Shown: one piece after another, positions 55,729-64,000 of the stretch
Layout: each line of letters opens with the position of its first letter
How positions within the stretch are numbered: the stretch's first letter is position 1
NCBI GenBank assembly: GCA_025024175.1
Contig: QCXZ01000137.1
Coordinates: forward strand, 80,724,680 to 80,788,679
Length of the DNA stretch: 64,000 nt
Direction of reading: 5' to 3'
Source of the DNA: Rhyzopertha dominica
Taxonomy: Eukaryota > Arthropoda > Insecta > Coleoptera > Bostrichidae
Position numbers and translations under genes: made by a program
The notes under the pieces: model-generated
Told to the model about the DNA's origin: nothing
What the model saw: only the letters and a program-made list of their open reading frames with translations
The model's database searches: none

Positions 55729-56597
55729 TATCTGACATTGATAATAATACTGATTCGCGATTCGCAAACCTGATTCTGTGTCTGGCAGACTAATCTATAC
55801 CAATAAACGGAACAAACCCCGCACTAACCCCAAGGTTAATAATCGTATATCCGGATTTGGAAATCCGCGACCCAGATTCGCGCGCGCATCTCCCAAAACG
55901 GCCCATCCGATTTGTGGCCCATCAAAAATTCATGAAGTCGCCTCCATAATTAACATACGTAGTAAAAGCCATTAGATGAAACGACATTATAACTGTAGAA
56001 GCTATTAGCAGCTCCTTACCGGGTACAGGGCACTAATTAATTAATATACGCTCCGCTAATTACCCCCTTTCAGTTGAGGTAAGCGCGCGCGCCATCCGAC
56101 ACGTAAAGTTTTCTTCAAACACACCCCCCANGAGAAGGACAAACACTGAGTGAATCGGGGGTGGAGATTTTAATCATCAATTCCGACGTTAGGAGAAATC
56201 ATCCACGAACATGCCAAAATCCGAGACGGATTCTGTATTAAAAGTATAGGATTCGGTGGACGAAAAACAATTAATTATTTAATAGTAGCCAAAATAATTA
56301 AGAATATCTCGACGGATTGATGCATGATCATTAAACGACATGACACTAGAAAGAAATATAAATCAAACCATAGAAGCATATGTTAGCAATTCTAAGTAAA
56401 AAATTAGAAATACATATTTACATTTATTACAAATGATGCTCATAATTTTGCCCGTTATNCTGTACATAATGCTTATCTGGTAGAGATGGCTTCTATTTAG
56501 TTAAATAAATAATAATAATCCTAAGAAGTAGTTCTTCAATATTCTTAAATCAATTAGGTAGCTTGGAAACATGCTAATGCTTTGTCTCACTTGATTT
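55729..56597. other. GC-rich island with TAAT sites, then AT-rich sequence
   Basis: 55790-56240 is GC-rich with GCGCGCGC and several TAATTA/ATTAATTA sites (CACTAATTAATTAATATACG). No coding domain. Possible regulatory element. 56240-56597 is AT-rich, with Ns at 56131 and 56459. Confidence 0.35.
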
Positions 56598-56653
56598 GTC
56601 AGATAACTCTGACGATCGTTTCGACCACACGGTCATTGTCAAAGAGATAATAG
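56598..56653 (-). ncRNA. PLE hammerhead-like motif of a second PLE family
   Basis: The minus strand reads TATCTCT, TTGACAA, a T, hairpin GACC-GTGT-GGTC (56623-56634), GAAA, the 8-base palindrome ACGATCGT, C, AGAGTTA. TATCTCT and AGAGTTA pair at 6 of 7 positions. Core 1 has the same U3/A8 combination as 55635-55677 although the hairpin and helix sequences are unrelated. It sits downstream of the minus-strand PLE coding region. Confidence 0.58.
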
Positions 56654-56654
56654 C

Positions 56655-58250
56655 GTTATACTAAACTCAGATGTGCAGAATTTTGTTTACGTCCATTTCT
56701 TACAGGGGTTGTAAAGTACAATTATGTCGCCTGGGTTTTGAAGGTCTACTTCATAATTTCGTCAATATCAAAGGCGTACTGGACGTGGGGATTTCTATTT
56801 TTTTCTGATACTGAGCTTTTTTAACTTCCGAAAGTTCTAAAAGGTTCAGTTTTTTACCTTTCCTTTCGCAATGTAAAACTTTGACGTCGCTTTCATCTAA
56901 GTAACGGTTATTTTTTATGCAACGGTCAGCAAAACCTGTCGTGCTTTTGTTTCAATTTATATTCGCAACATGTTCTATAATTCTATTTTTAATAGCGCTA
57001 CCTGATTGTCCTATGTATATCACATTGCATGCATTTTATTTGGTAAATGCCGTTTTTGTTCAATTTATTGGATTTTGGCTTATTGTTAACTAGAAGACCT
57101 CCCAAATTGCACTTATTAACCTCTATTGCTTTTATTCCGAATCTATTCAGCCTATTTTTAATGCAAACACTAACTCCTTTGACATAATTTACTGCGGCGA
57201 AAATATGTTCTTTTTCATTGATGTTAGCATTGCACAACATTCTTTGTATACTAACTTTATATTGCGTTTTAAGGATTTGGTCCACAATTTTTGTGTCATA
57301 TCCATTGTTAAAGGCATTTGATTAATTGTTGTCAATTCTTTTTCGAAACTTTCTTTTTAACTAGTATATTTATTAGTCTGTTTATTTAACTATAAAACAC
57401 GGAATGCTTAATCTGTAATTATTGATTTGAGCAAGCCGGGATTATAACATCCGACTGTGTTGGTTTTTTATAAATTTCAAAGTCAATTTTACTATCTTTA
57501 CCGACATCGATAAGTCTAGAAAATAAAGAACTCCATCTTTTTCTAGGGTGAATTGAATCTTTTTATTTATTGTATTTAAGAACTTTAAGAATACAGTTGG
57601 ATGTAGCCTGTCAGTTCCCATCCAAATACAAATAATATCGTCAACGTCCCTAGTCCAGAATAATACATTTTTAATAATTTCATTTTTCTTTGCAAAAAGC
57701 TTCTCTTCGAAATTTGACATGAAAATTTCGGCCAAGACTGGAGAAAAAGGTGAACCCATTGGCAGTCCATCGTCTTGCTTGTAGAATATGTCATTGAACG
57801 TAAAATAACTTTGGTCTATGCAAATTTCCACGATATTCAATAGTTCAGTTTTTTCTGTGTTTGATACGTGGCAGTGCTTTATTTTATTTTTGAAGATTGT
57901 TAAAAGTTCATTTAGGGGGATAGAAGTGAAAATATTAGACACATCAAAGGACATAAGAATAGCGTTATTTTGTATTCATAATTATTTTACCCTGCTCGCG
58001 AAACCTACGGAATTCTTCACGCTGTATTTGGACTGGCATTCAATTGATTGTGTTTAGCACAAAGTAATTATTTGTTTAGTCTGGCCCACAATATCATGAA
58101 AATCATATTTGTCTATCCTATCCATTAACTTGGAGAAAAGGGAAAAGTTAGTTTTAAGATTGTAACACGCTAATTTTATATGATCAACCGTTCTAAAAAA
58201 AATTAATTTTGGGGTCGAAGACGACAAAAAAGGAAAAGATGCGAAAACCA
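56655..58250 (-). pseudogene. Penelope-like element, second family, minus strand
   Basis: From high to low: a 65-codon frame (58251-58054) in the N-terminal position, then after several breaks MSFDVSNIFTSIPLNELLTI (57954 onward), ICIDQSYFTFNDIFYKQDDG, LPMGSPFSPVLAEIFMSNFE, FWTRDVDDIICIWMG and KDGVLYFLDLSM. The catalytic box is DVDD where PLEs have YVDD. A second open stretch (57285-56998) ends KNGIYQIKCMQCD, the start of GIY-YIG; IYIGQSGSAI-like codons follow in another frame near 57025-56995, and downstream codons to about 56750 fit the endonuclease domain. Frameshifts and the catalytic change make it inactive. Confidence 0.85.
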
Positions 58251-58394
58251 ATTGAAACTCAGTAGATTCCAGGTGGGGGGGGGGGCATTATTGTTAACCG
58301 TTTGGAAATCTGAACTAAAAATAAGATTTTTGAGCAAAGGTTTTGGATCATTATCCAAAAGAATTTTAAACAAACGTTGTAGTGACGACAGAGT

Positions 58395-58790
58395 TCAGGA
58401 ATCCAACATGACATTAGTCTTAACCTTCATATCGTGCTGGAAAAAAAAATTGATGTAACGACCAGAACTTTTGGGCTTCTGATACCAATCTAAAATTATC
58501 CTGTTCGTTTGGTCTCTAATGACTTTGCAATCCAAGAAAGGTACAGGATTATTACTTTCATTTTCGATAGTAAAGGACAAATGTGGATTGTACTTATTAA
58601 AAACTTGTGCACAATGGCCAGGTAGCGGTAAAATTGTATCACNTACATANTGGAAGATGTATGGAATCTGAAAAGACAATTGTGACTTGGAAGATTTTAT
58701 TAATTTAGTAATTACTAAGGATACTAACACTAGATTGAAAAGGATCCCATAAGATGTCAAAAAAATTGAGAATAGAAAATGCCCTAGAAA
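58395..58790 (-). pseudogene. Penelope-like RT fragment, third copy type
   Basis: The minus-strand frame 58760-58395 contains YVxDTILPLPGHCAQVFNKY (N bases at 58643 and 58650 fall in the catalytic box), HLSFTIENESNNPVPFLDCK, VIRDQTNRIILDWYQKPKSS and GRYINF, the region from motif C to the connection segment of a PLE RT. This differs in sequence from the neighbouring copy (WYxKPxxSGRYxNF type). A run of 11 G lies at 58275-58285 between them. The two may be adjacent insertions in the same orientation. Confidence 0.75.
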
Positions 58791-60074
58791 GAAAAATAAA
58801 TCTCATTATCTTGATAAAAGAGGCTAATTAATAACAATTAGTAGTTGGAGTTATCATTTCGGTTTTCGGTAATGATAGAGATTATTAATTGCACAGAGGT
58901 AATAAACTTATAGTCATTGCGTCAGTTATACTGTTTCCGGTTTGGGGTGAAACTGCCAATGAGCCATCTAGCGGTGACTTTACGGACTATGAGCATTTGG
59001 AACTATTGGAAAAGTCCAACGAGAGCCAACTGAAATAAAATTAGTTTCAATATTTAATATTTAAAGTAAACCAATTGGCCAATGCTACACGACCACTTTA
59101 TTTTCGTTACTGACCTGGTCGGTCGTGTTATCTTAAACCCTTAACAAAATAAAAGCTGCTGCATTGCTTTATTAACTGCAGCTCATTAGTCGCGGAAGTT
59201 TACATTTTAAAGTAAGTATGCGGTAGTAATTTTGCGGGAACGTGCAGTGGGCACGTACAAGGTGCGCTTCTAATTTTCTGGTCAGTACTCGCGTTTTCAT
59301 TAAACCGAGTACACACACCACGCACACACGTCCATATTTCTCATGGCAAATACGGTCCCGTTCCCTGGCAGCAAATCGCGCACTCCGCGATGTTTACCCG
59401 CACCGGTTCCTGGACCCTTATCTAATTTGTACAATTACCGGTCGTATTTATTTACCAAATTGTTCTCAAACAAAACCAGCGCAAGAGAAAACAGTTTAAA
59501 TTAATTTCATTTGCGCAGAATTAAATGCGCCGATACGGGCGGGCCCCGGCGCACTTTTAATTAGGTGATTAAATTTCGATTGAACGTGGTCCGTAATTAA
59601 TCAGCGTTTCGCTTTAATTTGTTTAGGGTCCGAGATGATTTCGTTTGAAATGGACATGGCGGTGTTCGAACGCCGGCGGTTGGGAGGTAGCACGAACTTA
59701 ACACCCTGTTATTTTGAACTCCAATAATTTACTGCCTTACAGAGGTAAGAAAGTACTGCTCGTTGGCATATTCCCATTGGTGCGTTATTCTTCTTGGAGA
59801 TTGTAATATTCCGAGCTTTAGTATACGAGTACGGTAGCAACTGGTTTTGAAAACTGAAAATTCAAGCAAAAGATCCCGAGAATTTTCGGTTAGGAGAGGC
59901 GACACCAACAGTGGTGTAGAGGTAGTGCCTCAGTTTGTGTCGATTCATGTGCCTCGATTGAAACCGAGTACTAAAACGGAGATGTTTTCCTAATGAGCTT
60001 AAAACTGTCTTTAAAAAGGGAAATATTCGTGATTACCATTATTAAACAGCCTTGCTAAAAGCACCAAGGTAATA
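58791..60074. other. AT-rich sequence and a GC-rich island with TAAT sites
   Basis: 59230-59690 is GC-rich and contains GGGCGGGCCCCGGCGC and several TAATTA/TTAATTAGG sites. GAGCCATCTAGCGGTGACTT at 58961-58980 recalls a motif frequent in insect repeats. An 85-codon plus-strand stretch at 59242-59499 has no domain. Confidence 0.35.
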
Positions 60075-61310
60075 TGAGGCATGTTTTTTAAGTAAGTACC
60101 GTTTTGCAATTCCGCCGCCGCAGCGCTACGGTCGGCGTTCCGCGCATGCGCGCTGGTTACCTACATCTCTTGTCTACGCACTGACGCCATTAGAGTTTTA
60201 TTCTTCATTGTATACGTTTTTTACAGAGTGTTTAAGATGCCTCCGACAAGCGTGAGTCCCGCCGATTGTGAAGTACGGGCTGTTATACGATTTCTTAGTG
60301 CTAAAGGCGTAAAACCGATCGATATTAATCGTGAGATCTGTGAAGTTTACAGACAAAACATTATGAGTGATGGAATGGTAAGGAAATGGGTGAGAGCATT
60401 TAAAGATGGCCGCACAAATGTGCATGATGAAGAACGGAGTGGGCGTCCTTCGGTCGTTAATGAAGATTTGGTTCAGAAAGTGAACGAAAAGGTGAGAGAA
60501 AACAGACGCTTTACAATTTCATCATTGTGCGACTGCTTTCCTCAATATTCTCGTAGTGTTTTGTATCGCACTGTGACCGAGAACTTGAATTACCGGAAAT
60601 TGTGTTCACGTTGGGTTCCGAAAATGTTGACGGATTTGCACAAAACCCAACGTTTAGGCAGTGCATTGACTTTCCTTGAGCGGTACCACAATGAAGGTGA
60701 AGATTTTTTATACCAAATTGTTACTGGTGACGAAACATGGGTGGCCTACGTCACACCAGAATCGAAACAACAATCCATGGAATGGCGACATTCATCATCA
60801 CCTAAAAAAGTGAAGTTTAAGCAAACAATTTCTGCCCGGAAAATCATGTGCAGTTTTTTGGGACAGAAAAGGAGTATTGCTAGCAACGTCTTATTGTAAG
60901 ACATTGAACAATCTGCGTCGTGCAATCCAGAACAAAAGACGTGGCAAGTTGAGTAAGGGTATCGTTTTGCTGCATGACAATGGCCGTCCACATGTGGCTA
61001 ATCGGACCAAAGATCTCATCAAATCTTTTAAATGGGGAACTCTAGATCATCCTCCATACAGCCCTGATCTGGCGCCCAGCGACTACCATTTGTTCCTGCA
61101 CTTGAAGAAACACCTGGGTGGTCAGCGTCTTCAAGACGATAACGAAGTCGAAACATTTGTGATACAGTGGTTAACAAGGCAGGCGGCAGAATTTTATGAG
61201 GAGGGTATTCAAAAACTGGTGCCACGTTATGACAAGTGCCTCAATATTCACGGAAATTATTGCGATATCTTTGCACGTCTGTTTTTAATTCCAAAACGGT
61301 ACTTACTTAC
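60075..61310 (+). mobile_element. Damaged mariner copy, right terminus lost
   Basis: The left terminus TGAGGCATGTTTTTTAAGTA at 60075 differs from the complete copy by C to T at the first base and follows TA (60073-60074). The right inverted repeat is cut after ACGGTACTTACTTA (to about 61310); the last 14 bp ending CTCG and the TA are missing. About 47 bp between the coding end and the right repeat are also gone. Confidence 0.93.
60237..61262 (+). pseudogene. Mariner transposase pseudogene, sister of 49846-50916
   Basis: It is nearly identical to the intact transposase, with the ATG at 60237 and GRPSV kept in the linker. TGDETWV, HDNGRPHVANRT and YSPDLAPSDYHLF are all present. Damage: a 2-bp loss near 60852 (GTGCAG against GTGCACAG) shifts the frame; a 33-bp in-frame loss at about 60884 removes VGFLPRNETIN-type residues; a loss of about 47 bp at 61258 removes the last codons and the stop. 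The second Asp block reads HDNG where the intact copy has HDNA. Confidence 0.95.
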
Positions 61311-61734
61311 AGGAAAAGCAAAGAAAATTATACAAGGTCGCTACAAAGTATGGAACCAGCAGGATATTTCCTGATCTTTCTGAAATTGTGCATAAGCTTG
61401 TGGATAATTAAAATGCATTTCTGGAATTTTTCAACTCCGTGTCAGCTCTCGCTTCCGAGTTATGGACGCAAGTTGCATTTTTTTAATGGGAAGGGGGACC
61501 AAAGGCACATCATTGAAAATGATATTCTTTCCTGATTTCAAAAATGTATCACATTTGTATAATTTATTGCTTCTGAGTTGAGAAAAGTGTGATAACAAAC
61601 TTGGGTCTTGCAGAAAACTTCGGGATAAAAACCATATTCGTTATCGTTAATTAAGATCAAAAACTCCCGGTGTCTCAAATTTCCTCGTGGCTGGTGACAA
61701 TTTTCATTCACTTTGTTATTTACAATCGCAATGC
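61311..61734. other. Probable 5' untranslated part of the next transposon
   Basis: AT-rich, no gene. The composition and position in front of a transposase start suggest it is the leader or terminal-repeat region of that element, but the partner end was not found. Confidence 0.35.
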
Positions 61735-61866
61735 CTCAGTTAACTAAACATGATCTCATCGAAATTGGGCGATGATTGGTTATGTAGATAGAAGGCGAAG
61801 TTATTCGGAAGTAGTTGCACTCTACAATGCAATTCATGAAGATCAGGAACCAATTGCCAGATCAAC
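61735..61866 (+). pseudogene. DUF4817-like transposase N-terminus, first half
   Basis: ATG near 61732 gives MPQLTKHDLIEI, then after frameshifts RRRSYSEVVALYNAIHEDQE and PIARSTY, the N-terminal helix-turn-helix region of DUF4817-like transposases. It is cut at 61866 by a minus-strand retrotransposon; the reading resumes at 62790. Confidence 0.65.
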
Positions 61867-62785
61867 ATATAATAATAAAGTTATTTATTGTGCAAAATAA
61901 TGTACACAAAAGGTAGGAGATTTGACGTCAGTCATTCTACCACTCCCCCGTTCACAAATAAATATACATGAAACGCGTTATATAAAAAACTAACATACAA
62001 ATCAATCCAATTGCAAATTACTGAAAAAACGATGCCTAAGACGTCGACTGAACGCCGTCAGTGGCAGCTCTACGATATCAAGAATTTTATTCAATAATGT
62101 AGGAGCTATGTAACCATAACTACCCTCAAATTTTGATGTGCGATGTTGAGGCACGGTAAAAGAATTATATCTAACATTGACATCATGAATTTGAGCGCGT
62201 CTCACAAGAATATCTGTTAGACAAGAAGGTACCCTATTAGTATAAATCTTATACAATAGTATGCTATACAAGAATTCCATCCTGATATTCATTTTTGGTT
62301 CATTTAAACGAATTAAATATAGAGTGATGTGCTCTCTGAGTGGAACCCTAGACACATATCTTATACGAGCATTCTGGACACGTTGGATTCTTAATTGATT
62401 GTACTTGGGCATAAAATGATAGTAAACTTGAGAACAATAATCTACATGAGGATAAATTAATGCCTTTACTAATTTTAACTTTACATTATCATCCAAGATG
62501 TCCCTTAAGCCGTACATGGTTTTTAATTTAAAAAGACATATTTTGTACACTTCTTGGCAATGTTTGTTAAAACACAAACTTCTATCAAAGACGACACCCA
62601 ATCAAGCACAGTTCCATCAATAGTAACACTATAATTTGAACACACGAGGTCACTGCAATGCTGATTACCAATGCACATAGCAATAGATTTTTTAGGATTA
62701 AGCTTTAGACCATGTTTTCTGCACCACTTGGAAAACAAATTTAAATCATAATTAATAGCAGCTATTGCATTATCAACATCTCCTG
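61867..62785 (-). pseudogene. Non-LTR retrotransposon 3' part inserted in a transposase gene
   Basis: The minus strand begins DNAIAAINYDLNLF / MFSKWCRKHGLKLNPKKSIA (just after the RT catalytic box), continues YSVTIDGTVLDWVSSL, then in another frame MGVVFDRSLCFNKHCQEVYK, LVKALIYPHVDYCSQVYYHF, RIQRVQNARIRYVSRVPLRE and a C-terminal region ending FFSNLQLD with a stop at 62002. A 3' untranslated stretch ends AATAAATAACTTTATTATTA at about 61867. 5'-truncated before the polymerase palm. One frameshift near 62580. Confidence 0.85.
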
Positions 62786-62930
62786 TGATACAAGGAAGAA
62801 GTTATTAAACCATTGCAACGTTTTGACAAAACCGATGGTGTTAAAAATCGTCAAAAACTAGGACGCCCAAAGGTTGAAAACGAAGCTTTGGGTTCAGAAA
62901 CTACACTCGATTTTGACTCAACATAGACCT
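62786..62930 (+). pseudogene. DUF4817-like transposase N-terminus, second half
   Basis: YKEEVIKPLQRFDKTDGVKN and RQKLGRPKVENEAL continue exactly where the fragment ending at 61866 stops (usual family order: ..STVxxxVQRFxETGSVxxRxxxGRPK). Ends near 62930, where non-LTR sequence begins. Confidence 0.65.
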
Positions 62931-63430
62931 CCCGAAAAAAATGTACCAAAAGCATTTATAATATCTTCAAGAGATGGATGGTCATTTAGTTTCATAGTAC
63001 CAAGAATGCGTGTAGTCCCTACCTTGTTTAGCATGAAAGACCACAATTTTGCCATGTAGCGCCTATGGGCTGATGAAATCAGTGACTTTGATCGCAGTCT
63101 AAACTGACAAAACTGTCTGGTAGTGAATGAGAATTGCATCTTTTACATAATCTAACAGCTTTAAGTTTGTCACGAAGGATCCGAATGATATCAGCATTGG
63201 GGATATCTAAACCTACGCTTATAGGTACATAATTCATTTTGCGCTCAAAAGTACTGGAGAGGATTTTGTTAAATTTTCCACATGCCTCATTAACATCTTA
63301 GATATCACTTAAAAACGACCAGTTGATATAAAGATCGTCACATAACTGATGAAAATGATGCTGTAACCTGATCTGACACATCGAAATAAATGTCTAGGGC
63401 AGAATGAAAAGCATCTTCGATAACCAAGGG
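62918..63430 (-). pseudogene. Jockey-type non-LTR ORF2 linker fragment
   Basis: On the minus strand VNEACGKFNKILSSTFERKM and NYVPISVG (63290-63220) are followed, after a shift, by FRLRSKSLISSAHRRYMAKL, WSFMLNKVGTTRILGTMKLN and EDIINAFGTFFSGG (63100-62930). This is the stretch between endonuclease and RT (KSLIxxxYRxY..FWSF..xKR..). It is not continuous with the 61867-62785 copy because transposase sequence lies between them. Confidence 0.7.
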
Positions 63431-64000
63431 TAGCCAAGATTTCTACTTACTATACACAGAAAACACATTTTATATTATTCACTTTTGTGTGCAACCAAAC
63501 AAATCTGTCCTTATTACGTAGAAAAAAAATCATGCATTAGACATTCTTCTGAATAAAAAAACAAGCATGCACTGCGACACACTGCAGCAGCAAACCACCC
63601 TCTTGTTCCTGTTGACATTCACGCTTTACAGGAACCACAAAAGCACGTTTAGGATTCTATGAATAGCTGTGAAAATATGAATATGTCACAAAGTAAGCTA
63701 CACGCTTTAACTTAGGGCCCCGAGCGTTCGCTATACATATATTTAAGCAAGATTGAAACGTGGCAATCTCCTGCTAGATAGATAACGCTGATAACTCATG
63801 CCAAGAAGAAAGGTTTGCACAAAGGCTTCGGATGCCTGAGATGCAACCGTTAAACGCCACTACAAACAAGGAATTTGGGCCTTACGTGGAAGCTCAACAA
63901 AGCATGCATGTAACATGGTATTATTATTGGAGTACTGCAGCATATACGGATTAATACATCCTATTATTAGAAACAGATCAAAGGGATCTAAAAAAGCAGA
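63431..64000. other. Unassigned sequence to the window end
   Basis: AT-rich, with a moderate GC patch near 63700-63900. No gene, repeat or RNA recognised. Confidence 0.4.

Noticed and set aside
1..64000. CRISPR array, prokaryotic operons, rRNA or standard tRNA genes
   Set aside because: None of the required repeats or conserved sequences is present; base composition and element types are those of an arthropod nuclear genome.

Overview
The window reads as AT-rich nuclear DNA of an arthropod, most likely an insect (the transposon families fit a beetle, but the species cannot be fixed from sequence alone). I find no convincing host protein-coding gene, rRNA or standard tRNA. Almost everything recognisable is transposable-element DNA in various stages of decay, with about sixteen short GC-richer islands (200-500 bp) between the elements. 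Several single N bases indicate a draft or polymorphic assembly.

DNA transposons. Mariner: one structurally complete copy with TA target duplications, matching terminal repeats and an open 356-codon DD34D transposase (49681-51014), and two broken relatives (60075-61310; 40676-41456, minus). A second mariner lineage is at 33630-34668 (minus). Tc1/mariner-like elements with DUF4817-type transposases lie at 1-699, 7012-9302 (with terminal inverted repeats of about 460 bp), 40393-42410 (minus, carrying a nested mariner) and 61735-62930 (split by a retrotransposon), plus a scrap at 20195-20320 (minus). DDE_3-type transposase fragments lie at 26284-26620 and 53700-54345. Rarer elements found by translating outside long ORFs are a Crypton-type tyrosine recombinase remnant (29668-30140) and a Mutator-like transposase fused to a YqaJ-type exonuclease remnant (38016-39110). 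Non-autonomous candidates are a 196-bp MITE (44955-45150) and a 1.66-kb element with long diverged inverted ends (1711-3374).

Retrotransposons. Non-LTR (Jockey-type) fragments occur at 785-1115, 5469-5745, 12390-13083, 18485-19850, 24966-26043 (minus), 31260-31703, 46890-48784, 61867-62785 (minus) and 62918-63430 (minus), and an RTE-like 3' end at 15792-16305 (minus). Several end in (ATT)n-type tails. Penelope-like elements (PLEs) dominate 51-59 kb: 51127-52190 (minus), 54367-55728 (plus, with an inverted terminal piece in front), 56655-58250 (minus) and 58395-58790 (minus).

The most interesting recurring structure is a small RNA-like cassette directly downstream of the PLE reading frames: helix, UUGACAA or CUGACAA, hairpin, GAAA, palindromic ACGU (or ACGAUCGU), C, closing helix. 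This is the layout of the minimal hammerhead ribozymes known from PLEs, but with a non-canonical core in which positions 3 and 8 appear to have changed together. Copies are at 51216-51258, 55635-55677 and 56598-56653; a partial inverted one is at 54461-54494; cassettes away from PLE coding sequence are at 27375-27420, 37170-37216 and 44050-44105, the last two with canonical CUGANGA cores. The window looks like a gene desert or very long intron filled by waves of transposition, with nested insertions and microhomology deletions, leaving islands that could be conserved regulatory DNA.
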